Assembly (NCBI GenBank): GCA_900380265.1
Contig: LR025083.1
Location: 1,550,001 to 1,614,000 of the forward strand
DNA from: Serratia symbiotica
GTDB lineage: Bacteria > Pseudomonadota > Gammaproteobacteria > Enterobacterales > Enterobacteriaceae
Length of the DNA: 64,000 nt
Direction: 5' to 3'
The notes beneath the pieces were generated by a model. It was not told the DNA's origin, did not search any database, and saw only the letters and a program-made list of their open reading frames with translations. The first letter of the stretch is position 1; each line of letters opens with the position of its first letter. Below, piece by piece: positions 1-12,759 of the stretch. The translations under genes were made by a program, and so were the position numbers.

Positions 1-3000
1 CCGGCCCACTAGCCGGTTATAAATACACGATTAGAATCAACGTTATTTTCAAATTCAACAAGTATTTATGATCCTAGTCAATAAAGGCACTAATCCGGGC
101 ACAATAACTGATAGCGCTAACGTAATATAGATATTCTAAATAGAATTGAAGCTTCTAGGTTTATCATGCTATTCAGATACATAGTAATATAAAAATAAGT
201 GCTCTAATGACCTCATGTCCTCCTCAGGGGACTTATCCTAGTGGGCTGGTTTGATATTCTTTCGCTATTCCAAGCAAGTTGAAGATTCCTGGGCGGACTC
301 AGTCTTCTGTTTGACTGAGTAGCTGTTACCTTCGTCCTAGTTATTCCAATTTAATTATAAGTATACTAATCAGTCACCTTCAAGGCTAGTGAGTGAGGCT
401 AGCTTGGCGTTGCTTGACGGTTTCATAATAGCTACCTTATTGTCATTGCTAAAGTTAATATGCTCAAATTCACCATTTTATATATCTATAGGATACAGTT
501 GTCTAGCCTTCACTCACCAGTACTCTGCTTATCGGAGTGTGCACCCTACACTCGCCGCTGCAAAGGGAGCGAGTGGCGCATAAATCCTTTTTTAGAAGCT
601 AACTGTTGTCAACATACCTAACTATTCACCTGAATTCCTTACACGGCTGTCGTGCACACCATCAAGTCACGGTGGAATTTAGGCCACATACCGATGTATT
701 ATTGATTTTTCTGGTCAACCCCGTAGCTACCCGCCTATATTCTTCTTAATACACCTTATATACCCGTTTCTCTTACCAATCAAGACTCTACGTTTGGCGT
801 TATCAGTTAACATATAGACTGGGAACATCAAGGTTCTATGTGCAGATTATCAATAGGATATTGAACATGAGTGTCCTATGAAGTAAACGTCATGGGCACT
901 CTCCTTGCCGATTTCACTCATACTGTCTCAGGCGAAGAAGCATGGTTTAATGCGCACTCTCCGAAAGTGAATAGCTGATCACTATCTGTATCGCTTCCAG
1001 CCTTATGTGCGCGAGCGCTGGTTCGGGGTACTCTTCTTGCCTCGGTTTCTATTTTCATAATTACTTTATATGTAACAACCACTTTCCTATCTACACACAA
1101 GGTTATACTTGGAATATAAATCAGTCTGTCTGTGCAATCACCTTCCTTTCACTCAAGCCCAAGGTTTATTTTCACTCTAAGGAAACAGCACTGATAGTCT
1201 AATTCTTGATACCTAGTGTAACTAATAGTGAGGAAATACCAGCCGGTAATCCTGAGCACTGTCCTGCCTGTTTTACCGACTGCTACCATGGCATAGCGAA
1301 TGGTAATGAATCTTGACCCAATCAGTATCATTCTTCGTGTTTTGCATAATGCTATGCACGCTAAAGACAAGCGGAAACATAGGCGTGTATTCAGCCCGTT
1401 CTTAAATGCATGCATTTGTCTTTTTTACTCTCTTTCCGAACAGTACGTCTCATTGGCCTAGCACGTGTCATAGACGTCGTTTATCATCAGTTGCAACAAT
1501 GCCGGAGGCCAAGCCTTGGATCGAGTGGCATAACTGGGTCCCTCGAAAAGGCTTTATAACCTCATCTAAGGCATGTGTTCCGAATTAAACAGGCATTGAG
1601 CGTCATTTACGCTCAGTGTTAGAACATCACGCCACTATTCTACCCGCGCAAACTGATGAGCACACAACAGGAATACTCAGCAAACAATTTGACACCGAGC
1701 AGATAACGGCGCTAAGTGACCAGCCACTGTTGCTACTAGCCCTACCTAAAATTGTCGTTATCCCTCACCGCCTGGCAGCGGTGGCCTCACAAGCTTGTCG
1801 GTTTCCAAGAACCCGCTCCCGGTTTTCATGCACTAGCAACCTAGTTGACATATTATCAGCAGATGGCCATGCTGCTAATTCAATACCCAGCGCGCCTTCT
1901 CTCAAAGGTACTGGCACATGAAGTTCATATCAGGATTGCAGAGAGCTAAAAATATGGCGTGGGTACGGCATTGATTAAGCTAGTAAAGTACTGTTATAGG
2001 AACTGTTGTACTCTAGAGAGGCAACAAATTACCCATCTAGTAGGTAGTAACTATGAGTGCAAAAATGTAGGAAATAGTAATGCTAGCTGTTCCGCATTTA
2101 CCTAAAAGACTGCAATACACCCTCGCAGAGAATGCGCCTGCATAAATATGATAAACCCACATTACCTCGTCTCACGCAGAATGGGAAAACCTCTTTATAA
2201 AAATCTATTTTTTGGTATTAACCAGACATACTGATGGATAGGCCGGTAGGCAGATCAATTATCATTAGCAGTTTTCGTCATAACCGCTACTATAAAGAGA
2301 TAAGAGCACCCACTCCAGCATCGCTCGGCCTACACAGGCAATAGTAATAGACTACTAGTCGATCTGTATTTTAAAAATTTAAAAACTAATGAGTAATATT
2401 TAGTCACTTTTTAAGCAAACAATAATCCGTAATTTTGCAAATAAAATAATTTTATTATGTTGAGAGTCTTGGTGGCAGGCAGCCTAAACACAGCCGATAC
2501 AACATCGCCACTTGCGATGGTAGTGCACCAAACCCTAGCGGGAACAGTCTATTTCTCTCGACGACACCTATGTTAATGAGGCATGTCCGCCCGAAGCCAG
2601 GATAGCTCACGAGTTCTAAAACAGATCGCGTGCATACTAAGCAGTACGCTACTACTATCAGTTATAAAACAAATCACACATCACCCGGTAGTCGTAGATC
2701 AGATAGGCTTAAAGCTAATCGTAAATAACTTTGATAAAACAGAAAATATATCGCGAGCACGTTCTTTCCCTAGAAAGAACTCTAATGCATAAGCATGCAT
2801 TATTAAAGAAAGCTAAAGTAACTGCTCAGTGCAGACCTGGCGTATACCAACCGCAGGAAGTGATATTTTATACGTGTAATTTGTTGTCTTCTAAGCCGAG
2901 AGATGTATATAAAAACTTGCTTTACCGAAACCAAGTCATGGCCATGCTAAATAAGAAGAGACTGAAATAGCAGTTACTACATTATACGGCGATCACGCAT

Positions 3001-3041
3001 GAGTAATGCGGGTGTCGGCAAATAAGTTATCGCTTTGCCGG

Positions 3042-3190
3042 GATAAATACGGCTATGATACCTTCCTGGGAAAAAAGCACCACAAGCAGCAGCCTTAAAA
3101 AGATATCCCGAAGAGCGACTCAAAGTCAAAATTGTTCCACAAGCAATGATAATAAATACTAAGTCCATCACTGAACAGGTCGCAGAGTAA
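3042..3190 (+). pseudogene. unidentified coding-like scrap with a poly-A frameshift
   Basis: Read from 3042, the frame gives DKYGYDTFLGK. A run of six A then costs one base, and the next frame continues APQAAALKRYPEERLKVK and VPQAMIINTKSITEQVAE to a TAA at 3188-3190. The composition (K, E, R rich, with a clean 45-codon run after the A run) looks like a real protein C-terminus. I do not recognise the family. A frameshift at an A homopolymer is the usual first lesion in symbiont pseudogenes. Chance cannot be excluded. Confidence 0.3.
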
Positions 3191-3865
3191 CCTGTCAGCA
3201 ACTGAGATGACAGCCTTGGTTCTTCTAACCATTTTTTTATGACGAGCAGGGCTACTGCTATTAGGCTAATCAGAGCTAGAGAGCAAAATGCATTTCAGAC
3301 TATTCATTACCAATCGATAATACCTAATGCAACTGAGTTTTGGTTTGTGTGTACACATGTCTGAGTAAAATGCTTCTACTCCTAGCCACACATATCTGTG
3401 TGGAATTTACTAAGAGCCTTCACTTAATATGTGAGTAAAATCCACAAAACATATAAAACCGGATAAGATATAGCCGATAGGAAGATCTAAGCAAAATCAT
3501 CCATTTTAGTTGATGTACTTTATGCGCGTCAGCTAGACAATGGCTATTTAATGCACTTATTGCATACTATTGATGTCTGTAATAGTGATTGTGAATGCGG
3601 TGCATTCCCCGACACGCTAGGCGCTCCATGAAAAGACTGGAATAGTTTATAGGTATAGAGGAGAGGGTAGCTAAACGAAATGCTATGCTAATGAACCTGA
3701 CTAGTAATGTTGTATTACTATCTGGATATCATTTACCTATAAACAAGGTATTCATATTAACCTTATCTAACCGGCAACCTATCGAACATTCTTATATAGA
3801 GAATTACAAGATGAATAGCACCTTACAACTAGCTAGGAGCACAGTTATTGCCACCCTGGATGAAT

Positions 3866-3900
3866 TTATGGGCTATTCCATGCAGTGGAATAGCCCATAA
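3866..3900. repeat. 15-bp perfect inverted repeat, 5-nt loop
   Basis: The arm TTATGGGCTATTCCA is followed by the loop TGCAG and the exact reverse complement of the arm. No T-run follows on either strand, so it is not a typical intrinsic terminator. It lies in otherwise featureless DNA. Confidence 0.9.
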
Positions 3901-4107
3901 CCTAGAATACAAAATATTCGTTACGTGGCTCTAGGCTCATACAGTGCATAGAGCAAATAATCTGATTCTGCTTATTAGCTCCGTTTGAACGAGGATGGCC
4001 TTTCAGCAACATGCTATGTCAGGGTATATAGTTACTCCTGTTCATATCTGCGAGTCTCGCACCTAACATATGTAAACTTCCATTAAAAGAAGGCCATAGC
4101 GACACAC

Positions 4108-4131
4108 CTAACTCGACCTCAATCGAGTTAG
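4108..4131. repeat. 9-bp perfect inverted repeat
   Basis: CTAACTCGA and its reverse complement are separated by CCTCAA. There is no T-run, and no function is assigned. Confidence 0.8.
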
Positions 4132-4485
4132 AAGAGCAGTCGACGAAACCCTAGGGTGATTTCAAGCTGTTATGTCGGTATTATTACCCAATATATAAGC
4201 TGGCTTGTAGAAATAAAGTCTTCAGTGATGCCACACTCCAGAGCCAGAGGCATCATGATAATGCTGTTCGAGTCATAAAGACTGGTGGATGGCACTCGTT
4301 CGACAAACAAAGTGCCCTTGAGTGAATCCCTTGTGTTGTCAAGGTCAAAAGGCTTTTATACTCAACTGTAGAAAGACCATTTCCCGATACTTCATCTGTA
4401 AAACTAAGGGCTTATTCAGCCCTTATGCAATTATCAATCACAGTCAATTACCTTTGTTAACCTCATTCTGAACACAACCATCTTT

Positions 4486-4503
4486 ACCTGCCAGGAGGCA
4501 GGT
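4486..4503. repeat. 7-bp GC-rich hairpin
   Basis: ACCTGCC, loop AGGA, GGCAGGT. The 3' side is TA-rich but has no clean T-tract. It could be a decayed terminator of a lost gene. Confidence 0.5.
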
Positions 4504-7500
4504 AGTGGTTAAGTTTTACTTTTAAATAAAGTGATGTTTGAGTTTTGTGAGTAAATACACCGTAAAGCGTGAATACCATACCAAACCCTGATGAATTACA
4601 ACACCATCAACAAACGTTCATTACATAATTAATTTGGCGTCAAATGATACGCTAATAAATCATTTACCCTTTTAATAATCCTGTACAAATACCAATATAT
4701 CAAAGACGATCGCCCCGAAAACTAACGGAGACTGTTAAATAACTAGTCATGACACGCCACCAGCTCTTGAAAAAAACCTATTCTATTTCAAACGCTAGAC
4801 TTGATACCTAGCAGAATAACTCTCCTCAGCGAATCGTTGATCTGACATACCTTCTTTCTTTCCGAGCGATACGAATGATGTTTTTGAAGCGTTGAGATGG
4901 TAGACGTAGCAAAATTGCCTTGCATATATTAGGTGCATGCCTAAGCGGCTATTGAGTTCGTTCCAGCGTAAGCGCCAGCTTTTTCTGATTCAAATATGTG
5001 CCACCCAAAGTTCAAAAAGCGTCTCTAACAGGAAATTAGGCTTCTTCTGTTGAAGCCTAATACACAACCTTCAAGCTATTCATGAAGTTTAGTGCTATTT
5101 TCAAAGCACATATTCTAAGCGGCACCTCTGCCATCTAGATAATGTAGAGCTGATCTATGCCGAAGAATAAAAGCCTATAGAATATATGTTCTTTTATGCG
5201 TTTTACCAAAGCAACAAAGATATTGTGACTCTTGCATTTTTAAGTTATTTTAGATTTCCAAGGAAATACTTTTTATTTTAGATGTTTAAATAAGGAAGTT
5301 TTGTTTCCTCGAGAATGCATATAGAGACGAGGAATGCTGTTCCCTTAACTACCTCTGCTATGAGACGACTTATCTATGGTAAGGTACGATACATAATGCG
5401 TACAGCATATACAGATGCTGGTCTAACAAATCGATTAGCTATTAACTCATTGCATCGCTGCCTGTAAATATCAACGCGCTTGACTCCTGTTCATTTTATA
5501 TTTTCTTAAACTGATTACCAGGTAAGGACTCATTATACCTGTAGTATACAAGGGTATAATCTAGTTACCCATCTGCATACTATATGTCTTATTTTTATTA
5601 GCTTCGCCTTGTAACTGCTGTCATGGTAGTTATGATGAGCTCAGTACACTTACATCACCACAGCACAAAAGAGCTTTGAGGGAGGCGTCCTTTCGGGTAT
5701 TCAAATCTAATTTAGCGAAATTTAATCTGTTAACTACAGTCGGTCAGTTCTGTGTTCATCAACGGTTCAATGGGGATATGCTGATCTGCGTAAAAATATT
5801 GATCTAGCTTTGACTTTAAAGACTTGATCCAGCTGATCCCTAAATCCATAAGTCTGAGTTTATCTATTATTAGACTGTATCCCGCAAATAGAAATATATA
5901 AAACTCAATCGCTTGAGTTTAGTTAGATCTTTAATCATTTTTTATAGATAAAGCAATCTATTATTTCCGAACATCTATGGAAATTAGATGAGAATGCTTT
6001 TCTTGTTTCACCTTATTGGGATGTCAATGACATTGCAATCCTCCTTAACTTCTGTTAGCAGATTATATCTGCATAGCTCTATATGATTAGATTGATTTTG
6101 TCATCCTCGATATACTGAGCACATATATGATCCGCCAGCCTGTTATAGTTCCGACGCGCAACTACTTTTATAAACAAGCCCCATAAAAGCAAAGCACTAG
6201 TGGAAACAGTGAACTGATGATTCTAGAGTTTGTCAGTCGTCTGAGTAATCTGGCACATGACGAGGCACCTAATACATGGGCGATATTACATCCATAACCA
6301 TATCACATTTAAAAAATCAAGACTTTCAGCAATTATAGTACATTTATACCAGACAGCGTCTAAGTTGACTGTGTCTTTTTTTGAAAATAAACATGTTTTT
6401 ATACGCTAATGTTCATTCGCACAGCACACAGGCGATGATTTTAACCAGAATTAATCGCCTATGAGCCTGGTAAGGTTGTTGGCGCATTACTTTATATCCA
6501 TAATCGTTGATTTGTGTTTAATTAGCAATCACTATTGAATCAGCAAGTGATGGAGGAAATCTAGTGCGCATAAGGAAAACCTCTTTGCTACTTAACTGTA
6601 ATTCGACATCAAATATAATGTGTTTACTTGAACGCGTAGGTGCCACTGTCACACATTCTTAAATGTGTCTCTTCAGACATCTCTACCTTTCAATAACAAG
6701 AGGGCTATTGTTAAAAATGCCGCATGGATAGTATTATCCAGTTTAACTGTAAGATATTCAAATTAGCTACGAGTTAAGGAATACACTTATTTTACTTACC
6801 CACACTCTAAGCATACCAACTAGAGTTATCTCATTAATTAAGCAATTAAATTGAATTTTCCAACTTATCAAGTTTCTATCGAGCTTCAATTTTTTTATTT
6901 AGGTACCTCCATCAATTAGTATTGACCTACTTTACCTTATTCTATAAGAAGCTTTGCCAAAAAATTGTAGATCTCAACGACTTCATCTTTGGAATATAAG
7001 TGTTAGTTATAGAAACTGCGTTATTTTTATGTTTTCAAATGCACACTAAATATGTTCACTTAGTAATCGTAGAAAATATTTGTATTACAGTTACGTACGC
7101 CTAATAAAGTTATGCATAATTGCCAAAGCGCAAACTTATAATTTTATAACATGTTTAGTATACGACTCATTATAATAATCTATTTCTATTTTCTTTATAG
7201 CATGAATTTTTCTTACTAATCTAATTATATTCTAGATAGTAATAACGCCGATGCTATGAAGTGACATCATCCTGCTCACAAGTAAATGCTTGTACGATAA
7301 ATAAATTTGCATTAATAAATGATTATGATTAGCTGAGATAGTTATCCAGCTTTGCTCCCTATTCCTGCAACTTTAACTTAATCTTGTTACCTATCAAAGC
7401 ACATCAACCTATTACCACACAGAATAATGATAGTTAACAACGTATCTGAAGTTTACTACAATGCTGCTTAAATTATTTTTGAAATAGATTTCAATTATTG

Positions 7501-8274
7501 TTATGCAGCACCAGCGAAGTAGTGAGACTAAACGTTAGGTATGGTTATTTTATTTCTGTATTGTAAAGCAAGATGTATACTGAAAATAAATGAGTGTAGC
7601 AGGGCTATGAGCATGATGAGTTTTTAAACTCTTTTAAACACCGCATGCAACCTAGTTCATCAATACACTCATATTTATTAGTCAATAGTAGCCATGTACA
7701 GACAGCTTGTAAGAAAATAAAAACTAATAAAGTGTTTTACTTGTAACAATTATGAGAAAATTGACTTTTTAAAAGTCTGGTTTTGAACTCATCTCCGCTC
7801 GCAATCAAGTTACAACTTGATTGGCAGAGAGTTCTAATTCTTGCATTTTAATGCATGCACCATCAATGCAATTGCTATCGCAAAAGAATTAACACCAACA
7901 CTTTTAATAGCACCTAGCCTAACGCTAGGGTATGCGTCGCATTGTACCCTAGAAGCTACTTAATCGGGCAGCGATAAGTGCCTCCTTAAGATTAGCGTAA
8001 ATGAGAATAGGCTTTATGACTGCTAAAACCTTTGCTATTCAGCTGTGTCTGTCAAACAAGGACAACATTTAAATAACCAACCCTATTGAATACGTCTATT
8101 TTAACAAAAACCACAAACTTTTATTTTTAAGAAAACAACTTTCACATGGCTAGTGCAATAATCACCATTTTAATTTTATTTTAATTTTAACGCTTTATAA
8201 TCGCTTTTATGTTACAAAGATGATCAGACAAACCGCTTCAACATTACGGAAACCATTCAGAAGCGCATCTCAAC

Positions 8275-8597
8275 ATGTACAAGCTCCCGTAAAACTGTAA
8301 TACAATTAAAAGACCCCAATAGCTAGGGGACAAGGAATAACCTATAAATTCATGATCGGTGTGCGATTTTATAGAATGCCCAGATCGTCAACTATTACTA
8401 AAGACGCGCAGCGAAGCCGGCCTCACATTAGATGACCCGTAGCGTTAGATCTACAATACCGCCGATCCTATATCGCAGTCATTTTAGCGCAACCAACGGT
8501 TATTAAAGAGCCGATACTGCACGACGAGCAAGCACTTATCTGGATTAAATGTAGTCCTAATAGCTATTATAAATTTATATATGAGGTCACAGCATGA
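8275..8597 (+). pseudogene. yffB: yffB (ArsC/Spx-family protein) ghost
   Basis: YffB is a small thioredoxin-fold protein of the ArsC/Spx family encoded just before dapE in E. coli. From the ATG at 8275 one frame reads NCNTIKRP, where the intact protein has NCDTIKK. It then passes through stops and reads DFIECPDRQLLLKTRS (family DFINELGWEALLNTRG). After a frameshift near 8470 it continues RSYIAVILAQPTVIKEPIL (family MTEMPAIIKRPLL) and ends [11 protein letters not shown] with a TGA that overlaps the dapE start codon (ATGA). At least four in-frame stops mean no product. The overlap shows the two genes were once translationally coupled. The match is by eye against remembered sequence, but the order of conserved blocks is unbroken. 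Confidence 0.85.
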
Positions 8598-9721
8598 TTT
8601 GCCCAGTAATCAAGCTTGCTCAAGAATTAATCAAAAAACCCTCCCTCAGCCCATATGATGCCGGCTGTCAACAATTATTGATGACACGCCTAAATGCAAT
8701 CGACTTTACGGTGGAACCGTTAGATTTCAATGATACTCAGAACTTCTGGGCATGGCGTGGTGAGGGCCGAACGCTAGCATTTGCTGGCCACACCGATGTC
8801 GTACCAGTAGGCGAGGAGAAATTCTGGAACAACCCTCCGTTTAAACCAACCATCCGTGATGGCATGCTATACGGACGAGGCGCAGCAGACATGAAAGGAT
8901 CGTTAGCGGCGATGATAGTAGCAGCTGAGCGCTTTGTTGCCAGCAACCCGCATCATCAAGGGCGGCTGGCGTTTCTGATTACCTCAGATGAAGAAACCAG
9001 AGCCATCGACGGCACAGTAAAAGTTGTTGAGGCACTAATGGCACGCAACGAGCATCTCGATTATTGCTTAGTCGGCGAACCATCCAGCGCCAACCGCGTT
9101 GGCGATATTGTAAAAAATGGCCGGCGTGGTTCACTCACTGCAGACTTGTGTATTCACGGTGTTCAGGGTCATGTCGCCTATCCGGATTTAGCATATAATC
9201 CAGTACAACGAGCGATGCCAGCACTGAATGAGTTGGCGGGGATCGAGTGGGATAAGGGCAACGAATGCTTTCCTCCGACAAGCATGCAAATTACCAATAT
9301 TAAGGCTGGCACAAATAGCAAAAATGTGATACCAGCTGAAATGTGTGTGCAATTTAACTTCCGATTTAGCTCTGAGTTAAGCGATGAGCTAATCAAAAAA
9401 CGCGTTGCATCGCTGCTAGAACGCCACCAACTAAACTACACCATTGAATGGCATCTTTCTGGCCAACCATTCCTCACGCCACGCGGAGTACTCGTGGAGG
9501 CTGTGGTCAATGCAGTTAAGCAATATTCTAAATTAACACCACAGCTTCTAACTACAGGTGGTACATCCGATGGCCGATTTATCGCTAAAATGGGGGGACA
9601 GGTTGTGGAGCTTGGCCCAGTCAATGCCACCATCCATAAGATTAACGAATGCGTGAATACCGCCGATCTGCAACTTCTCAGCCGCATGTACCAACATATC
9701 ATGGCAGAACTGATCGCATGA
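8594..9721 (+). CDS. dapE: succinyl-diaminopimelate desuccinylase DapE
   Basis: DapE hydrolyses N-succinyl-L,L-diaminopimelate to L,L-diaminopimelate and succinate in the cytoplasm, a step in lysine and peptidoglycan precursor synthesis. The 375-residue protein is full length. The M20 di-zinc metallopeptidase motifs are present: the first metal His and Asp in [11 protein letters not shown], the bridging Asp in [10 protein letters not shown], the general base and metal Glu pair in [11 protein letters not shown], the metal Glu in VGEPSS and the last metal His in NATIHKINE. The ATG at 8594 is preceded by GAGG seven bases upstream. The start overlaps the stop of the dead yffB, and the dead M15 peptidase frame begins inside the dapE stop, so this is the one survivor of a tight three-gene unit. 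Retention beside dapA fits a symbiont that must still build cell wall. Confidence 0.97.
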   Translation: MICPVIKLAQELIKKPSLSPYDAGCQQLLMTRLNAIDFTVEPLDFNDTQNFWAWRGEGRTLAFAGHTDVVPVGEEKFWNNPPFKPTIRDGMLYGRGAADMKGSLAAMIVAAERFVASNPHHQGRLAFLITSDEETRAIDGTVKVVEALMARNEHLDYCLVGEPSSANRVGDIVKNGRRGSLTADLCIHGVQGHVAYPDLAYNPVQRAMPALNELAGIEWDKGNECFPPTSMQITNIKAGTNSKNVIPAEMCVQFNFRFSSELSDELIKKRVASLLERHQLNYTIEWHLSGQPFLTPRGVLVEAVVNAVKQYSKLTPQLLTTGGTSDGRFIAKMGGQVVELGPVNATIHKINECVNTADLQLLSRMYQHIMAELIA

Positions 9722-10260
9722 TCACCACAGACATACTTAACTGTTGCTATAACCGAGCACTTCGCAATACTCAGCAGTCACTACCGGCTGCAGCCTGCTG
9801 CAGCGATCATATTTCTGGGCACTCAGGCACCACTGAACCCAGTAGCGATGGAAGTGTTGATCTACGCGTAATATGACTCGTGTCAATTGGCGATCTACCA
9901 TAGAAGATTTAATTGGAGACGCTCCATATTTGACAAGCCGGTCAACTGACCAACCTTTCGGTGCTGTTAGCTACCGAGTGCTCGTAACCCATACTACGCT
10001 AGCTGGTATTTGCTCTAGGTACCGTCCAGCCATCACTGCTGGGCAGTGATCTCGACATCTATAATTTATTTCTATTACCAACAGACAACAATCTAAAAAT
10101 AGAATTCTTCGAGTACAAGGGGATTTCTACATACTGGAAACTGATTAATACACATATAATACATAAAAATAGCTTGAGCGTTCCAGTCTTTTCTTCCAAT
10201 GACAGGTGATAAACGGCAAAACCTCTAGCCGTGCCTATTAGCGCCTGCCCTACGCTAATT
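9718..10260 (+). pseudogene. M15-family D-Ala-D-Ala peptidase-like ghost
   Basis: The first codon overlaps the dapE stop (ATGA). After a frameshift the reading is HYRLQPAAAIIFLG, then QLAIYHRRFNWRRSIFDK (family pattern RQ-IWN-KF-G-RP), then with a one-base insertion HHCWG and GSDLDIYNLFLLP, which matches the HHWG-DLDIFDP-LLP zinc-site block of M15 carboxypeptidases. It continues LKIEFFEYKGISTYWKLIN (family LQLEPWEYQ...F..L..WLD). I recall an M15 gene directly after dapE in Serratia and Yersinia. Many stops and at least three frameshifts rule out function. The 3' boundary is approximate. Confidence 0.75.
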
Positions 10261-12759
10261 ACTGATGTGCGCTCTCACAGAGAAGTACTCATTTCACATT
10301 GTTCCCTAGTGCAAGCACTGCTAAATACACGCACAGACACAGTACTTTCCTTTATTTACTGACCTGCAGGATTACCATGGTTCTATAACATCTATTTTAC
10401 CTACATAGCTTGCTGTTAATACACCAACTCAAAGTATCAAAGAAGTAAAAAAGCCATAGCTTCAGTGTATAACCGAAGCTAACCGAAAGAAATATAGTAT
10501 CTATATGTTTATGCTGTGATACAAACCAGCTATAAGCTATACCCTGTCGCCATAGTGCAGTTAGTACAACAATGCGCGTAATGCGTTCTAAATGCAATCT
10601 CTACGACTACAATTGAAAGCAGAAAGGGCCAGAAGCCATAAAATATCAAATACTTCAGGTGCTATATCTACCAAATATGAATGTATACCGAGCATATTCA
10701 TCAGCCGACTTCAATCCCACAACGCACTAGGTTAGTACTCAGTACTAACTCAGGAATTAGTTACCGTAGCCAGTAAAGATCTGAACATAGATCACGATTC
10801 GCCCTTATCTAACATTGCTCTTTTGGTTAGTCGACTGCTATTCGATCCGTTTATTGAAAAACAGCGCACTATTTATCACCTACTCCCACCTATCACAAAG
10901 AAACGGGGATAAAGTTTACCCGACTAAACTAGCGAAACAATGAAAAATGAGCGCAAACCATGACCAAAAAGCGCGACACTGTTCTTATACCCTTACCCTG
11001 TGGTGATCAATAGCACTGTTAGAAAATAGCTAACTAATTATTACAAATTCAAGCCAGGAATATCGACTTCCAATTCACCAATCCCTTACTGACTTAATCG
11101 AAGTCTTACCTTCGGAAGTGGGAAAGTGCACTAGGTACCAAGAACTGTGCACTATCTTTCGCTATGTTTCTGTACGGGTGAGTTCGGGTCCCGGCTCGGC
11201 CAGTGCAGAAGCTAACTGGCGTTCAATTAGCCGCCAACATACTGTCTGCCTGTAATTGACTATAGTTATACAAAGCAATCAACTCCAAGCTGCTTGATCG
11301 CAATCTTTAACAACTGTATAAAATAGTCCCTATGGATAGTATGGTAGGCGTCTATCAGGTTGATCCTGGCATCACATCTAGATATAGTGATGCTGATATA
11401 AAGTCTTTTCTTTTCCAATATTGGTACTTCGTCGGCAAGGCCTGGTTAATATTACATATTCTGGATAAAATCCAAATAATAATTTGACTTTTAGTGATTT
11501 TATAGGGAAATCCCCACAAGAATTAGCACGCAGAATTAATAACGCCACCCTGATGATCAAGGCCGGTAGATCACCGCAGGCTGCAAGACGCCAGATAGCA
11601 CTGCCACGCTTAAATATCTTGCACCTGCTAAATATTAAATACCGCAGGCTTCTGCTTCTATACTAAAACTCATGCATCATTCAAAAATGTTGACAAACCG
11701 GACAGGTAAGGGCAGCATACGGGAATTATGGCTAATAGTGTAACAACTAGTAGTAACTATTGATTCTGAATCTCTACTCTTTAGATTCAGTACTGATTAC
11801 TAACAGGCGCTGATACGCTGCTGCACCTCTGTTGCATTTCTTGTAACATTAAACTCTAAGCTACAAGCATGATTAATTTCTCTTACTACATGGGTGCTTT
11901 TGACGGCATGTGAATGTATTACAAGTTTTTTAATTACTACTTTCTAATCCCTATTTTAAGCAAATTTATTGTAAGGTTCCATGAGTAAGGCTATCTAACA
12001 ATACCTGTACTTCATTTTTTGGCCAAAGCAACGATTACTGATCTTTCCTTTTGGCTAGATCGCTTCCTTCAGATTTCATGATTTTAGCAACTTCTTTTAT
12101 CAAAAAATTTTGAATGCAAAAGGAGCAAGCTTTCGTCCAAATTCATATGGACCGGCAAGTGGTTCACTTCTTCCTCGCTATTATTACCTTACTTCATTTA
12201 CCATACTCTAGGTGTACTACCCAGAAACTTAACCGCAAAATAACCACGTCATTATGCACCACATAAATTTACACAACATCTCCGACAGAGTCTAGATTAT
12301 GAAGGACCTCCTTAATGACCCTCAAGATTGTCACTTCGCGACTTGCACACAAAGCCTCATCACTTCCAAATCAGGTCTTGATAATAATAAGGGTAATCAT
12401 GATTGAATATCATGATTATGGGTCGGCCTCAAAGTAAATATACTATTTTGCTGGTAGTGCATGCTATTAATCCAGTAATAGAGGCAGTCCATGCCTATAC
12501 CACTAGTGAGGCCATGAAAACCAGCCTGATCATAGATCTTTATCGTTGTAAGATAGATTCGGTACAACAACTAACACATGCATTACATACGTTAATATTA
12601 TTAATTCTCTTAAAAGAGAAAATGCTCCATAGAAAATAAATACGCTAATGAACTAAGTTCTTTAACCACATCTGGTTAACAACTGGATGTTGTTGATTTA
12701 TATTCAATAATACTACAAGGAAATTTTAATGTTTAAGGCCACTAACCAGATCACTAGCA
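10261..12759. other. eroded intergenic DNA, no gene seen
   Basis: By synteny ypfJ and its neighbours would lie here on the minus strand, but I could not read any of them. The short frames at 11378-11666 and 12403-12639 have no family signature. No hairpin with a T-tract was noticed. Confidence 0.5.

Larger units (their letters stand above)
1..8274. other. long eroded region without a recognisable gene
   Basis: No open frame here has a protein I recognise, and stops occur in all frames. Base composition is AT-rich with islands of moderate GC near 1480-1930 and 2990-3200. The islands read like decayed coding DNA but I could not name them. By enterobacterial synteny genes upstream of yffB (for example an RND pump such as acrD) might once have lain here, but nothing matched when I looked. 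The longest frame, 1616-1921 (+), has no family motif. A 15-bp perfect hairpin lies at 3866-3900. Confidence 0.6.
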
